From: Arabidopsis thaliana
Lineage: Eukaryota; Streptophyta; Magnoliopsida; Brassicales; Brassicaceae
Direction: 5' to 3'
DNA: 64,000 nucleotides
Assembly (NCBI RefSeq): GCF_000001735.4
Contig: NC_003071.7
Span: 11,835,151-11,899,150, forward strand
Below are positions 11,432 to 22,932 of this stretch, in pieces. The translations under genes and the position numbers were made by a program. Position 1 is the stretch's first letter; every line of letters starts with the position of its first letter. A model generated the notes under the pieces. It did not search any database and was not told the origin of the DNA. It saw only the letters and a program-made list of their open reading frames with translations.

Positions 11432-12184
11432 CAGGTGGCTAGGGTTTTCAGTTTATGTTGAAGTCGAAATATGAAAGAGATAATGACCAAGAGTAAATAT
11501 ATAGGAGGACTTGTAAAAAGGAAACTTGAGTCGCGTGAGATTCAAAGATTAGATTTGGATTTGGATTTTCTTATGAGATATAAAGATAGAAGATATACTG
11601 AGAGTTGTTTCATCAAATAAAAAAATTATGATCGGCCAATCCAATAAATTTATGTGAATGTACAGTTAATCCAACGGCCGTGATACGATATGAACAATTT
11701 TCTTAATTACAAAAAGCAGGTTCATATTTTGTCTTAGTAAATAAATCGGATAACTTACTGAATATTACATGAAATCGTAACAAATCCACATGTAAACAAA
11801 TCTTTGACTTTGTTTTTGGTAAATACGCGAGTACGAAACGATTGGTTCTTTTATGTACATGGGAATTAATTAGTTTCCTACAAAATATATGGCATTAAAA
11901 TATCTTAGATATCTAGATATCAATTCGTAACCAAAATCATTACAATTTGTCTACAGTTTTGGTTTGGATGGTTTGATTTGCTTTTAAAGCAGTAAATAGA
12001 GATTGGACAAATAAAGAGAAGTTACTGATTTCAGGACTGTAACAAGTTTTCAAGATAGGCATAAATTACAATATTCACAATCTTGCAATTTGCAAGAGCA
12101 CTATTATATGATCAAGTAGTAAACAAGGTTTTCAATTAGCTGAGTAATACCAAAAAAAAAAAACAGAAACAAAACAAAAGTGTG
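11432..12184. other. Spacer: TFIIS-like promoter and RBM48-like 3' flank
   Basis: Positions 11586-11709 carry the second copy of the repeat also found at 9381-9515. The rest is AT-rich noncoding sequence, presumably the 3' UTR of the leftward RBM48-like gene near 12185 and the 5' flank of the TFIIS-like gene. No open frame worth calling is present. Confidence 0.5.
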
Positions 12185-14135
12185 TTATATTCTTCTTCGG
12201 TTATCCACTCGGGTTCTCTTCAAGTCAGGTTGTATTTGGCTGCTTGGTTGTAACCTCTTTTGGTTACCACTTTCTTCAGGTTGTGTTTGGCTGCTTGGTT
12301 GTAACCTCTTTTGGTTACCACTTTCTTCAATCTGTTTACAATGTGACAATGAGGAAATGTTTTCTTCACGAGTCTACAAAATATGTAAGAGTTCACTTGT
12401 AAAATACAAACTCGGTACGTTTTTTACCTTATTGAGTTTCTCCCTCACAGTTTTAACCGTCTGATTCATTGAAGATGACGCAAAATACTCCTACACAATC
12501 CAGTTAGACTTATTCAGGCCAATATATTCAGCGGAAAACAGATGACCAAGTTTTTAATGACACATATGTCAAGATCACCAAATAAAACACACACCTGATC
12601 TGATGAAACTCGAGTAACAGGAGCATTTCCTCTATGGAATTGGTACTCCATCTCTCTCCTACAGACAAAAAGAGCAATCTCTCATGCACTAACTCTATTT
12701 GTTTACTGACGATACAAAGAACAGACCAAGTAGACCATATGTTTTACCGCTGTGAGGAAACATTGTCTGTTTGGGTCAAAGCTGGTCCAGCCAATTTTGT
12801 AACTTGGGAGGTGCTCTTTTCTTTCTGGGCTGTTCACAAGATGAGAACCATATTAGACTTGTGAAGTTATACTGTAAATCGTCTTAACAGTTAATATTAT
12901 CCCACTTTGACATCAACCTTGTCAATGCTTTTCCAACCCCAACAACTTTACTAATACAATGCTATAAACAAAATGTTAGCTTTTGCGACATATGAATGAT
13001 GTATGTTACCTATGAAATAAGTACGTTAAGATAAAGGGATAAAGATATATCACATATACGTCAATAGGTTATAATGTTTTGATTCATACTCTACAGGAGA
13101 CACAATGTCTTTCCAATTTCTTCATTGATAATCTTTCTTGATGTATCATAAAACTAGCTGAAGCGTAAATAGAAAGCTTACGGTTCAGTCTTGCAAGCAC
13201 TTCTTTCCTTCTAGATTCTAACTTATCCTTTGTGTCATTTACATTTTCGTATTCAGGAGCATATGAAATTTGGAGCCGATTTCCCAAAAAACTTGATTCA
13301 TCCAACTTCCTCTTTGCAAATCTATCAAACATAAACACGTAAAGCATATAAAAATTCTTCCTCTTGGAATCAAAAGTGGACAAAATATAGCAAGAAAACA
13401 TGTAAAGCATAAAAAAATTCGACACTTTTAGCCAAAGGAAATAAAATCACCCCAAGGAACCTACTTACGCCTCTTTTTCTATGTATCAAACATAAAACAA
13501 ACTCATTCCCAAAAAAATATTCATTTGCATATCGTAAGACAAATCACACAGCTCAATTCGACGGATTCAGCTGCAATGAACATAAAATCCGGACATCATT
13601 ACACTATGAAGTCACACAAAGGGAAGAAAAACAAAAATCCTATTAACGCTAAGACATAACAGTGATGAGTTTTTCACTATACACATTACTTGAGTTTGGA
13701 ATCAATAAAAAACCAAATAAGAATCTCAGTGATGATCATCAAAGGGAAAGAAGAATCAAAACCTAGCATTAGTGATGAGACGAAACTTGATCCAGTAGAC
13801 ATCCGTGAACTCCGCACAGTCTTCTGCATCCATAGGTTTACATCTACAATATCATAGTCCATAAGAACAATGCAGGAAACAAAAAAAAAGAGTATCAAGA
13901 GCACACTACTCACTCTTCAACTTCTCCATAAGTCATGAATAATCTCATGAGATCATCACCACAACCCAAAGCTGGGACATTACGTACTATCATGTATCTG
14001 AAAAACCAACAAAAAGGTTCAAAATTTCAATAATTGAGCCCAGAAAGCAAGAAGAACAAAGTAAAAAACAGACCTTGATTCATCGCAAACTGTATAAACC
14101 CTAACCGCTGGGGTTTCATCTTTGTATCGACCCAT
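12185..14135 (-). CDS. RBM48-like RNA-binding protein (RRM)
   Basis: Eight coding exons (14135-14074, 13997-13914, 13843-13763, 13321-13182, 13090-13060, 12658-12595, 12490-12428, 12373-12185) join in frame to 237 residues. The N-terminal two thirds is one RRM with RBM48 features: YMIVRNVPALG at the first strand, FTDVYWIKF in the RNP1 region, FAKRKLDESSF and LQISYAPEYEN at the end, then a long helix. The tail contains TVKTVREKLNK, also typical of RBM48. RBM48 is a component of the U12-dependent (minor) spliceosome in animals and maize, so a role in minor-intron splicing is expected but not shown here. The 31-base fifth exon is needed to keep frame. The last exon contains a 51-bp tandem duplication. 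The 5' UTR appears split by an intron between about 14150 and 14313. The position fits At2g27790. Confidence 0.8.
12227..12328 (-). repeat. 51-bp coding tandem duplication in the last RBM48-like exon
   Basis: Two adjacent 51-base copies, 12227-12277 and 12278-12328, differ at one base. Each encodes 17 residues starting EESGNQKRLQPSSQ. The duplication keeps frame and changes one residue (Thr versus Ile). Confidence 0.95.
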
Positions 14136-14638
14136 CTTCTCCAATTCTGAGACGAACACGAAAAGACAAAACTTTTAAGTGCGTTCACGTTTAGTTTCCC
14201 AGAAAATTTCAAAGCAATTTCACAAAATCAATCTCAGTAAGTCTGGAATATTAGATATCCCAAACAAAACCCTAATTGCAGATAGTAAAAATAGATAAAA
14301 CAAACGTCGAGTACCTTTCGCCGGAATGTCGCCGGGGATTCAATAAGCAGAGACGACGAGATGAAGAATAAAAGAAAGAAGCTTTTAGAAATTTATTTAA
14401 TCCGAACGGCATCGTTTTAACGAAAGGTTAACCGACATCGGTTTTTACAGACCGATCATATACTTTTAGTTTACCCTGACCGGTTCAAATTAATGGCAAT
14501 TGCAACATTGAGGAGAATAGAAGAACTGAATTTACAGTAACTCACTATTTTTTCATTACCATAAACCAAAAACAATAAACAGATTTCATCTAAATTTCGA
14601 CAATACAAGAAAATAAGAAACATCATTTTGTACATCTT
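14136..14638. other. 5' flank of RBM48-like gene and 3' flank of PPR gene
   Basis: On the minus strand a probable 5' UTR exon ends near 14313 at an AAG/GTACTC donor, and a UTR intron runs to about 14150. The remainder to 14638 is the shared spacer with the end of the PPR gene. No further coding sequence is seen. Confidence 0.45.
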
Positions 14639-16201
14639 CTATAAATCCTTGTGAAGAACATTCACAAGCTTATCATAAGAATCTCTATCCACAAGCTGTT
14701 TCTCTCGCAACATCTCCAACAATCTCGTCGCTTCATCATACTTCCCTTTCCTACAACTCTCATCAACTAGTGTTCTATAGCTAATAAAATCAACCACACG
14801 ACCATTCTCAATCATCTCCCACAAACATTTCACTGCATCGTCAATCTCACCGCTAAGCGCAAAAGCATTAACCAGAGAGTTATAAGATTTCCCATTAGGA
14901 ACAAAGCCTTTTCCTTTCATCTCACTAAGCAATTCTCTAGCATTAATGGTCCTACCTTGAGCACATAATCCATGTATTAGATAATCATAAGTAAACGAAT
15001 TCGGTTCACAATCGTAAACCACACTCATCTGATGAAATATCCTAAGTGCATCATTGACGTGAAGCGAGAGCACGTAACCTTTAACCAAACAGTTCAAAGC
15101 GAATACGTCTGGTTCAATACCGCTATCCACCATTTGCCTAAACAAAGATCTTACTGTCTCCATATACACATGGTTTATGTAAGAGTTGTTACCTCTACCC
15201 AACAAGGCTTTGAAAAGAATATGATACGTTCTAATCGTTGGTCTACATTCCAAGTTCTTACTAGTCACCATATGTCTAAATATATTCACAGCGCGTATCA
15301 ACTTCCCGGCTTTCGTGAAATAGAAGATGATCGAATTGTAAAGATTCTCGTTACCAATATGACGAACCGAGAGCACTTGGTTCACAATATCATCCATTTC
15401 TTGATACATTTTCGCAGCACCGAGCTTCCTTATCGCGATATGGTAAGAGCAATTCTCATGCGTAAACCTCGGCTGTTGCGATGCCCAGTTAAAGAGATGG
15501 AAACACAGAAACGGGTCTTCTTCAAGAGTTATAGCATCAGCTAGTTCTTCAGGGGTGAATCTTGGTGGAAGCTTTGATATCGTTTCATGAAACTTTGAAA
15601 CATTAAGGATTGGTTTTGCACTCGATTTCTTTCTATTGCTGATTCTCCTTCTAAGTGAACGTGTTGGGACTGAAGTTGAGTATTGTATATACATGGAAAC
15701 AGATGCTAATCGACCTACACTTTGATTCAAGAGAAATGCTCTCAATTAGAAGACGTTACCAAAGTTGATGAAACCATTTCGACTAAATTCTTCGGTTAAC
15801 AAGCATCATTGATACAGAGAAACATAAGTACCTTGAGAAGAGGTTCGTCGAGAACTGAACCAAGTGGAAGCACTAACACTATGAAATCGTACATGGATGC
15901 TCGGAAGAAAACTTCTGGATTCGAATCAAAATCGAAACTTTGCATTAGAGTAAGATAAACCCACAAATAAAAACATTCATTTCAGGAAAAAAACAGAAGA
16001 GGATTCAAACATCAAGGACGTCATCACAAACCTTGGAATAGAACCTTCGATTCGAGACTGACGAAGAGAAGAAGAAGTGTGGAAGCGCGAGGAAGTGAAA
16101 TTAGGGCTTGGGAGAGAGCGTCTAGCGATGGGTGAGATCAAAATTCGTGCTTTAGCGGTTCTGAAGATGGAGCCTAGAAATGTAGACCTAGTTGCAGACA
16201 T
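14639..16201 (-). CDS. Mitochondrial P-class PPR protein with an NFD6-like leader
   Basis: Exon 1 (16201-16032) and exon 2 (15914-15832) encode an NFD6-like presequence ending RIEGSIPR plus a second segment starting RSFLPSIHVRFHS. Exon 3 (15738-14639) carries the PPR body, giving about 450 residues. The last 300 residues contain at least six 35-residue pentatricopeptide motifs of the P class, such as SFTYDYLIHGLCAQGRTINA and GKSYNSLVNAFALSGEIDDA. There is no E or DYW extension, so RNA editing by this protein is unlikely; RNA stability or splicing roles are typical of P-class proteins. The exon-3 frame has a stop directly upstream of the splice junction, so the leader exons are needed unless translation starts at the internal Met of MYIQYSTSVPTRSLRRR, which is itself presequence-like. 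Intron phases (2 then 1) match those of the paralogue at 7468-8104. The position fits At2g27800. Confidence 0.8.
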
Positions 16202-17187
16202 TTTTCTTCGACTGCTTCGTTCTGCAAATCCCAAAACCACAAACTTTGAAGGGACTGAAGAAGACGGTTCAATAAACTGTAGAAACTAAACCGGAATTGC
16301 TCGGTTTGATTAACCGGAATCATGAAGGCGAGCACATTATTATAACTTATAAGTATGTTAGCATAAGTGTTTAGATATGAATATAATCACCACAATTACA
16401 TTTAGACATCCACACTCTTCTTGTTTTTATTTATCTATCAAAGTTAAGGTAGAATGATTGCTTAAATCTTAAAAATGAGTTAAATTCTTAATAATTTGTT
16501 ATTGAACAAAAAATCTTTATCATTCATAGATCTCTATGAAATGTTTTTGTTGTTATATATAAAGAGTATCAATCGTCATCTAAATATTCTCAAGTTCATG
16601 CCAAATAATTTTTTTTTTTTTTTTTTTTTTTTTTGCCAAATAAATATTTGTTCCCTTAAAAGGTTATTTATCCTCATGCATGTCAATTTTATTACATCAT
16701 CAGAAACACAGATTTCAGATAAGCTATACATTGGTTTTTATGACAACAGAAAGAAAAAAAGACATAAGTTATTTTGGTCTTGTCTTTCAGGATATACTCT
16801 ACTTTCTAACCATATAAATCGATTTATTGCATCACTCGACGTAAATTTATACCACAACAAAAAAAATGAAAACAGAAAAAAAAAAAGTTGAAATGTTTAA
16901 TATCTTAAATCTTATGTTAAATCAGATTTATTGTCAAAAAAAAAAAAGATTAGATTTTTTTTCCTCTCTCTCTCTCTCATTTTCACATTCACTGTTACTT
17001 CTTCATAGAACTTCTCACTCTCTCTCACACACAACTGTACTCTCTCTGGAGATTTGAAGAAAACCCTAATTCCCAATTTTCTTTTGTCGTTTTCCTTCTC
17101 CGACGATTGAGAGTTTTCCTAGATCTAAAGAAAAAAGTTTCAATCTTCACTATGCAATACTGAGAAGAAATTCCACAAGGAAAAAAA
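16202..17187. other. Divergent promoter region between the PPR gene and NAT12
   Basis: The left part holds the upstream region of the PPR gene, including the 21-base match at 16287-16307 to the NFD6-like gene. The middle has a 26-base T run at 16609-16634. The right part, about 16960-17187, is a CT-rich NAT12 leader with a telo-box-like AAAACCCTAA near 17060. The open frame at 16496-16891 is low complexity and is not called. Confidence 0.5.
16600..16643. repeat. Poly(T) tract flanked by 9-bp direct repeats
   Basis: A pure run of 26 T (16609-16634) sits between two perfect copies of GCCAAATAA (16600-16608 and 16635-16643). The arrangement looks like a target-site duplication around a bare poly(A) tail on the minus strand. 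Confidence 0.85.
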
Positions 17188-20100
17188 ATGTCAAGCTCCG
17201 ACCCGAAACCCGGACCTAAACCGGGTCCATGGCCACCAACTCCAGAATCCGCCGCAATGCCACCGTCTTCCTGGGCTAAAAAAACCGGATTTCGTCCCAA
17301 ATTCTCCGGTGAAACTACCGCCACTGATTCTTCTTCCGGTCAGCTCTCATTACCGGTTAGAGCTAAACAACAAGAAACCCAACCGGATCTTGAAGCTGGT
17401 CAAACCAGACTCCGTCCTCCTCCTCCTGTCTCCGCCGCAGTAACTAACGGTGAGACTGACAAGGATAAGAAAGAGAAGCCACCACCACCACCTCCTGGTT
17501 CTGTTGCTGTTCCGGTTAAGGATCAACCGGTTAAGAGAAGGAGAGATTCTGATGGGGTTGTTGGAAGATCAAATGGACCCGATGGAGCTAATGGGTCAGG
17601 TGACCCGGTTAGAAGACCGGGTCGTATTGAAGAAACAGTTGAGGTTTTGCCTCAGAGTATGGATGATGATTTAGTGGCTAGGAATTTGCATATGAAGTAT
17701 GGTCTTAGAGATACTCCTGGACTTGGTTAGTACTGATTTTTATTATTACTATTTGTTAAATTGTTATTGATTCTCTTGATTATGACTTATATATAATTGG
17801 TAATTAATAATATATTGATAGATTCCATTTGTGGATTTCATGTCAGATAGTGACTGAATCTTTTTAAAGTTTCTTTTTTTTATTTTTGGTGTTTGGTTAA
17901 TGATTGTTGTGTGTGTTTGTGTTTTCAGTTCCAATTGGGTTCTATGGTTTGCAGCATTACCTTTCAATGTTGGGATCATTGATTCTGGTTCCACTTGTTA
18001 TTGTTCCTGCAATGGGAGGTTCACATGTAAGTGTGATTCTTTTGGACTCTCTACTTTGGACAATGATGATTGCAAATGTAATTTCAACTTTTTTTTTGGA
18101 TTATAGGAGGAGGTTGCAAATGTTGTATCGACTGTACTTTTTGTCTCTGGAATCACTACACTGTTGCATACTTCGTTTGGGTCGAGGCTTCCTTTGATTC
18201 AAGGTCCTTCCTTTGTCTTTCTGGCTCCGGCTTTGGCTATAATAAACTCTCCAGAGTTTCAAGGTTTGAATGGAAATAATGTAAGTTTGAAAGAAGAACC
18301 TCTTCTGCTATCTATGATTAAGTAAAATGTCAGTCATTGGGTTCCGTTGAGGATATGGTGATGTTACTATCGAAATGTAGCTGTTATTTCAGAATGTAGC
18401 CTCGTAATTTTTTGCTGCTTAGGGTAATCTGTTGTAAAAATCATGCAAGTAACCTGTTGGAGCTCTCTTTCAACTTTTATGGCAAATTTTACTTAGCGAG
18501 AAATAACAAATCGTCATTAGGAAGACTTCTGCACTAGGCAAGGGTGGATTGAAAACATCCTTTTCTACTCTTGGCATTTCTGATTATTCTGTGTTTGTCT
18601 ATAGCAATTCTTCTTTTTTCTATGGTTTGTTAATTTGTTCTAGTTTTGTGTTTTGGTTAATACGGTAGAACTTCAAGCATATCATGAGGGAGCTGCAAGG
18701 TGCAATCATAATTGGTTCAGCTTTTCAAGCAGTGCTTGGATACAGTGGCCTAATGTCACTGATTTTGAGGTATACATCTCTGAGTTTGTCCTATTTGCTG
18801 TTTTGTTTACACATGGTTGTTGTGGCTTTGTGTGGTGCAGTATTAACTTGTATTCATAATTCTCTTGACCTTCTGTATAGGTTGGTCAATCCAGTAGTTG
18901 TTGCTCCGACGGTAGCTGCAGTTGGACTTTCCTTTTACAGCTATGGTTTCCCGCTTGTTGGTAAATGTCTTGAGATCGGTGTTGTGCAGATACTACTTGT
19001 GATCATCTTTGCTCTTGTAAGTTTAGTGAAGTTACTTTTATCCGCCCTCTTTGCAAATGGAGTTTGTTTGGATGCTAGTTACAAGTTTTGATTTTCTTCT
19101 TGAAGTTATGTTACTTCAAAAATTTCATATCACATCAGGTTCATGTCAACAAAATTTGATACTTTCCCATTCTTTCTGCAGTACCTCCGGAAAATCTCAG
19201 TTTTAAGCCATCGTATTTTCCTTATTTATGCGGTAAGTAGGTTCATGTCTGCTTTTCCTTAGCTCTTTCGGTATATAGGAAAAGTAAGACTCGAGTAATC
19301 TTTACCTCAATTGAATCAACTCTGATAATGTGGTAATCATCTGACATTTCCAACTCTACATGTGACTTTGACTGACCTAATTTAACTTCTTACTGACAGG
19401 TTCCATTGAGTCTTGCAATCACTTGGGCTGCTGCATTCCTTTTAACTGAAACAGGAGCTTACACCTACAAAGGTTGTGACCCAAACGTTCCTGTCTCAAA
19501 TGTTGTATCGACCCACTGCAGAAAATACATGACCAGAATGAAGTACTGTCGGGTTGATACTTCTCATGCGCTGAGTTCCGCCCCATGGTTTAGGTTTCCT
19601 TACCCCTTGCAATGGGGTGTACCGTTATTCAACTGGAAAATGGCTTTTGTTATGTGTGTGGTCTCCGTAATTGCTTCAGTAGATTCGGTTAGTGTTTCCT
19701 ATCATCTTTGATTAAACCATCAAAATTATGTGTTGGAAGTCAAACTTTTGCACTTTTACTAATCAGTTTACGGTACGGTATGCATATATGGTAATTTTTT
19801 ATTTTACTGTCAGGTTGGTTCGTACCATGCTTCTTCTCTATTAGTAGCATCGAGGCCTCCAACTCGTGGTGTTGTGAGTCGGGCAATCGGTCTTGAAGGT
19901 TTCACAAGTGTCTTAGCCGGTCTTTGGGGTACAGGTACTGGTTCAACCACTCTAACCGAAAACGTTCACACAATCGCTGTGACCAAAATGGGAAGCCGCA
20001 GAGTTGTTGAGTTAGGCGCGTGTGTTTTGGTTATATTTTCTCTTGTTGGTAAGTAAGTGGCACTGCTTATTTATCTTCAAGTTTCAAGTTCTCTATTTCA

Positions 20101-20838
20101 TAATTTTTTTTTTGAATGTAACTCTATTTCATAATTTACATGACCTCTTTAGCAAATACAAGTAACTATACATCAATAGCATCTGAAAATTAGCTCAACT
20201 GTACAACAGGTACCATTTTTTACTCTCTTTGACTAAAACAGTTTTTGATGTCCTCAGGTAAGGTTGGAGGGTTTCTCGCATCAATTCCGCAAGTCATGGT
20301 TGCTTCTCTTCTGTGCTTCATGTGGGCAATGTTTACGGCTTTAGGTCTTTCCAACTTACGTTATAGTGAAGCTGGAAGCTCGCGGAATATCATAATTGTT
20401 GGGTTGTCGCTGTTCTTTTCTCTCTCTGTCCCAGCTTACTTCCAGCAGTATGGCATATCTCCAAACTCGAATCTCTCTGTTCCAAGTTATTACCAACCTT
20501 ACATTGTTTCTTCACATGGACCCTTCAAAAGCCAATACAAAGGGGTACGTTACGCTTTGCGCTCACTTTCATTTTCACAGGACCTTCAGTTTTCATATCT
20601 TCTAGTGTATTTGCAGATGAACTACGTGATGAACACGCTCTTGTCAATGAGCATGGTGATTGCGTTCATCATGGCTGTGATTTTGGACAACACGGTCCCG
20701 GGGAGCAAGCAAGAACGCGGAGTTTATGTTTGGTCTGACAGTGAGACTGCAACAAGAGAACCAGCACTTGCTAAAGACTATGAACTGCCGTTTCGGGTGG
20801 GGAGGTTTTTCAGATGGGTCAAATGGGTGGGCATTTGA
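17188..20838 (+). CDS. NAT12: Nucleobase-ascorbate transporter 12
   Basis: Ten coding exons (17188-17725, 17929-18026, 18107-18280, 18669-18769, 18881-19016, 19182-19232, 19400-19687, 19814-20048, 20258-20544, 20617-20838) give 709 residues, the known NAT12 length. Residues 1 to about 180 are a long hydrophilic Pro/Arg-rich extension that separates NAT11/NAT12-type members from shorter NATs. The rest is a multi-pass membrane domain beginning VPIGFYGLQHYLSMLGS. The family signature is present near residues 511-519 (E-N-V-H-T-I-A-V-T-K), preceded by the conserved GTGTGSTTLTEN loop. The family moves purines or xanthine/uric acid, or ascorbate in animals, across membranes; the plant NAT12 substrate is not settled to my knowledge. 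No break is seen. The CT-rich leader and telo-box suggest broad expression. The position fits At2g27810. Confidence 0.95.
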
Positions 20839-21657
20839 TAAAACAACAACACAATGGCAAAAAGTGGTAAATATGTCAGATGAGAGATCCCTCTTTTTCT
20901 TTTCTTTTTCCCGTCGTCTCTGTTATTTTGATTAGTAGTCTCTCAATTTTATAACACGGTGGAAGCTTTTTCTTGGGTCACAAGTTTGTCAATTGGAGAG
21001 TTTTTGGTTATTGAAACAGAGAATATGGAAGTCATGTTGTTGTAAGTTATATAGATTATGATCAAATGCTTTTGTAACTAGAGTTATTCTTTTTTCTCAC
21101 TATCTATCTTATTCCTTGTTTGTTAAATCTATTGCGAATTTAAAAGATTTTGGTGGGTCAGTTACGTATATGGATTGGTTTAAAGTTTAGACTTTAGACT
21201 TTTGAGAGTTGGTTATAACATACAAATGGTATATAAAAATATCCAATTATTTGGAAGAGTTTGGTACCTAAAATACTATAAAACAAAAGTAGATGGATGT
21301 GATCTAACCTTTCCCTTGCTACTTTTATATGTACCATAAATATCTTAAATAAATAAATTGGATGATAAACAAATACAATTTGAGTTGCATAAATTTAGGG
21401 ATTAATATGGATTTTGGTTTGAGATTATTAAAAAAAAAAGTGAGACTATTCAAGAAAAATTTGGATTGAAAAAGATATGACATCGTTTGGGCTTATCTCT
21501 CTTGGCCCACCATTACGCAAATGGTGGTAGGTAGGTGAAGAACGGTGAGAGGCACAAGATCATTCCACGCTCTTCCTCTCTTCTCCTATAACAACAACAC
21601 TCTTCACTTACTCTTAAACAAAACATTTCCATAACCAAAAAACCTCAAAATAAAAAA
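20839..21657. other. NAT12 3' flank and ADT3 promoter
   Basis: The first 300 bases contain the probable NAT12 3' UTR. Near 21500 a GGCCCACCATT element resembles a site II promoter motif. A short AC-rich leader with several AAC repeats precedes the ADT3 ATG. No other gene is visible. Confidence 0.45.
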
Positions 21658-22932
21658 ATGAGAACTCTCTTACCTTCCCATACTCCGGCAACGGTAACAA
21701 CGGCGGCGAGAAGAAGACACGTCATACATTGCGCCGGTAAGAGATCTGACTCTTTCTCCATTAATTCCAGTAGCTCCGATTGGCAAAGCTCCTGCGCCAT
21801 TCTCTCAAGCAAAGTTAACTCACAAGAACAATCTGAATCCTTATCTTCCAATTCCAATGGATCATCATCCTACCACGTTTCCGCCGTCAACGGTCACAAC
21901 AACGGCGCCGGAGTCTCAGATTTGAATCTAGTTCCATTCAACAACAACCAATCGATTCAATCGAAGAAGCCTTTAAGTATTTCAGATCTATCTCCAGCTC
22001 CGATGCATGGATCTAACCTCCGTGTAGCTTATCAAGGTGTTCCCGGAGCTTACTCCGAAGCCGCCGCTGGTAAAGCTTATCCTAACTGTCAAGCGATTCC
22101 TTGCGATCAATTCGAAGTTGCGTTTCAAGCGGTTGAGCTTTGGATCGCCGATCGCGCTGTTTTACCCGTCGAAAACTCACTCGGCGGTTCGATTCATCGT
22201 AATTACGATCTTCTCCTCCGTCACCGTCTTCACATCGTCGGCGAAGTTCAGCTTCCGGTTCATCATTGTCTCATTGCTCTTCCCGGTGTACGGAAAGAGT
22301 TTCTCACTCGTGTGATCTCTCATCCTCAAGGACTAGCTCAATGCGAACACACGTTGACTAAACTCGGTCTCAACGTAGCTCGTGAAGCTGTTGATGATAC
22401 CGCCGGTGCGGCGGAGTTTATCGCTGCGAATAATATCCGTGACACCGCCGCGATTGCGAGTGCACGCGCGGCGGAGATCTACGGATTGGAGATTTTGGAA
22501 GATGGGATACAAGATGACGCGAGTAACGTCACGCGCTTTGTGATGTTGGCGCGTGAACCGATTATACCGAGAACTGATCGGCCGTTTAAGACGAGTATAG
22601 TGTTTGCTCACGAGAAAGGCACGTGCGTTTTGTTTAAGGTTCTCTCTGCTTTTGCGTTTAGGAACATTAGTTTGACTAAGATTGAGTCTAGGCCGAACCA
22701 TAATGTTCCTATTAGGCTAGTCGATGAGGCTAATGTGGGCACGGCTAAGCATTTTGAGTATATGTTTTATATCGACTTCGAGGCTTCCATGGCCGAGTCA
22801 CGTGCTCAGAATGCGCTTTCTGAGGTTCAAGAGTTTACGTCGTTTTTACGGGTTTTGGGGAGTTATCCGATGGATATGACTTCTTGGTCACCATCGTCTT
22901 CGTCCTCTTCGTCATCAACATTTTCATTGTGA
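21658..22932 (+). CDS. ADT3: Arogenate dehydratase 3 (prephenate dehydratase family)
   Basis: An intronless frame of 424 residues, the known ADT3 length. Residues 1 to about 110 are a Ser/Thr/Asn-rich plastid transit region with Arg-Arg-Arg near the start. The catalytic dehydratase domain begins at [20 protein letters not shown] and contains the conserved T-R-F motif (NVTRF, residues 290-294). A C-terminal ACT regulatory domain follows, with [20 protein letters not shown] and the IESRPN motif near 342-347 that binds phenylalanine in this family. The enzyme decarboxylates and dehydrates arogenate to phenylalanine in the plastid, the last step of Phe synthesis and the feed for phenylpropanoids. 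Feedback inhibition through the ACT domain is expected. The single-exon form and a Ser-rich tail are normal for this subgroup. The position fits At2g27820. Confidence 0.97.
   Translation: MRTLLPSHTPATVTTAARRRHVIHCAGKRSDSFSINSSSSDWQSSCAILSSKVNSQEQSESLSSNSNGSSSYHVSAVNGHNNGAGVSDLNLVPFNNNQSIQSKKPLSISDLSPAPMHGSNLRVAYQGVPGAYSEAAAGKAYPNCQAIPCDQFEVAFQAVELWIADRAVLPVENSLGGSIHRNYDLLLRHRLHIVGEVQLPVHHCLIALPGVRKEFLTRVISHPQGLAQCEHTLTKLGLNVAREAVDDTAGAAEFIAANNIRDTAAIASARAAEIYGLEILEDGIQDDASNVTRFVMLAREPIIPRTDRPFKTSIVFAHEKGTCVLFKVLSAFAFRNISLTKIESRPNHNVPIRLVDEANVGTAKHFEYMFYIDFEASMAESRAQNALSEVQEFTSFLRVLGSYPMDMTSWSPSSSSSSSSTFSL

Noticed and set aside
15032..15544. 170-residue plus-strand frame opposite the PPR gene
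   Set aside because: Antisense shadow of the PPR coding exon.
22333..22701. 122-residue minus-strand frame
   Set aside because: Antisense shadow of ADT3.
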